Part shown: piece by piece, positions 13,337-13,848 of the stretch
Numbering within the stretch: the first letter of the stretch is position 1
Layout of the letters: each line of letters begins with the position of its first letter
NCBI GenBank assembly: GCA_949113215.1
Contig: CARZYU010000008.1
Span: forward strand, 15,027-28,874
Direction of reading: 5' to 3'
From: an uncultured Bacilli bacterium
Lineage (GTDB): Bacteria; Bacillota_I; Bacilli_A; RF39; UBA660
Length of the DNA stretch: 13,848 nt
Program-made: the position numbers and the translations under genes
The notes under the pieces: generated by a model
Databases searched by the model: none
What the model was told of the DNA's origin: nothing
The model's input: the letters and a program-made list of their open reading frames with translations, nothing else

Positions 13337-13848
13337 TCATTGATCCTTCTTATCAAACAATTCTTGCACAATTAAATCTTGTGAATGCAAATTATTATTT
13401 TTGCCTAATAATAAATTTTCATAAAATTTAATCAAATAACTATTATCTTCTTTTATTTTTAAGTAATTATTAAAGTAATTACTTCTTACTAATGCATTTC
13501 TAAAATAAACTGATTTATCTTTGAATAAAGTATTATCTGCATGATAACCAAGACTAATTAAATACTTTTCTATAAACAATGCTGTTGTTCTAGTATTACC
13601 TTCTCTAAAGGGGTGTACTTGCCATATACTAGATGAAAATTTAGTTATATTATTAATAACTTCAACTATATTCATTTCCTGATAATTTTTTTCTTTCTCT
13701 AAGGAAATATCGTATTCTAAAGATTCTGTTAAGGTATTATAATCACCATAAGCTACGGAATCATTATTTAATATTTTTTCATGTTTAGAAAAATCTATCT
13801 TTCTAAATTCACCAGCAAATTCATAAACATCTTGAAATAAAAATTTAT
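13337..13848 (-). CDS. Second Fic-domain protein, C-terminal part (runs off the right edge)
   Basis: The frame is open from the right edge (first full codon at 13846) to a TGA at 13337, giving 169 residues; an internal ATG at 13675 is not the true start. It contains FLFQDVYEFAGEFRK, the active loop HPFREGNTR with catalytic His, Glu and Arg, and a C-terminal block (YFRNALVRSNYFNN, then NSYLIKFYENLLLGKNNNL) nearly identical to the Fic protein at 9869-10696. The two are clear paralogues with divergent tails. Being left of the edge, I cannot say whether it also has an inhibitory N-terminal segment. It is followed by its own terminator. Confidence 0.85.
   Translation of the reverse strand, partial: KFLFQDVYEFAGEFRKIDFSKHEKILNNDSVAYGDYNTLTESLEYDISLEKEKNYQEMNIVEVINNITKFSSSIWQVHPFREGNTRTTALFIEKYLISLGYHADNTLFKDKSVYFRNALVRSNYFNNYLKIKEDNSYLIKFYENLLLGKNNNLHSQDLIVQELFDKKDQ

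Noticed and set aside
13234..13371. Longer amidase start overlapping the Fic gene
   Set aside because: The extra 46 residues have no family match, cross a terminator hairpin and overlap the Fic C-terminus, while ATG 13233 has its own GAGGTG.
1..13848. CRISPR array
   Set aside because: No regularly spaced repeats of 20-40 bases with unique spacers were seen; the only spaced repeat is the two-copy 9-mer at 2833-2861.

Overview
The window is very A+T-rich. It uses the standard code (Trp is TGG, TGA is a stop) and has Gram-positive-style GGAGG/AGGTG ribosome binding sites. Together with TnpV-like and large serine recombinase genes, this points to a low-GC Bacillota, such as a Clostridia or Erysipelotrichia gut bacterium. 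Every recognisable gene is on the minus strand, so transcription runs from the right edge to the left. I read it as accessory DNA: a mobile element whose cargo is a defence island.

Right end (13848 to about 12900): the C-terminal part of a Fic-domain protein, an intrinsic terminator, and an N-acetylmuramoyl-alanine amidase gene that breaks off after its second zinc histidine. The amidase looks less A+T-rich than everything around it. Next come a TnpV-family gene (12524-12883) and a strong two-way terminator (12456-12497). I infer that the amidase break may mark one edge of an inserted element.

Middle right (12325 to 10800): an AbiE-type toxin-antitoxin pair, AbiEi-like antitoxin followed by AbiEii-like nucleotidyltransferase toxin, with a good promoter. 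The pair is bracketed by two diverged hairpin-bearing sequences in inverted orientation (10746-10800 and 12326-12375).

Centre (10696 to 1548): a compact array of six genes. The order is Fic protein, MORC/MutL-like GHKL ATPase, Z1-domain superfamily II ATPase, PD-(D/E)XK (DUF4420-type) nuclease, AIPR-family protein and C5-cytosine DNA methyltransferase. The first five abut or overlap, often as TAATG, and look translationally coupled. The MORC ATPase, Z1, nuclease, AIPR and methylase combination is a known but little-characterised class of restriction-like system. Placing a Fic enzyme at its head, coupled to the ATPase, is the least expected part. The Z1 gene is broken: its frame shifts at about 7414-7430, and a stretch of the normal protein appears to be missing there. 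As written, the helicase-like subunit should not be made whole while methylase, nuclease and ATPase remain intact.

Left end (1547 to 1): a gene-free stretch rich in dyad symmetry, a small helix-turn-helix protein, a cascade of tiny overlapping ORFs, and the N-terminal catalytic domain of a serine recombinase running off the window. This looks like the maintenance and integration end of the element. The recombinase would move the island, AbiE and the MORC/Z1 system would act against phage or plasmids, and the methylase would mark self DNA.
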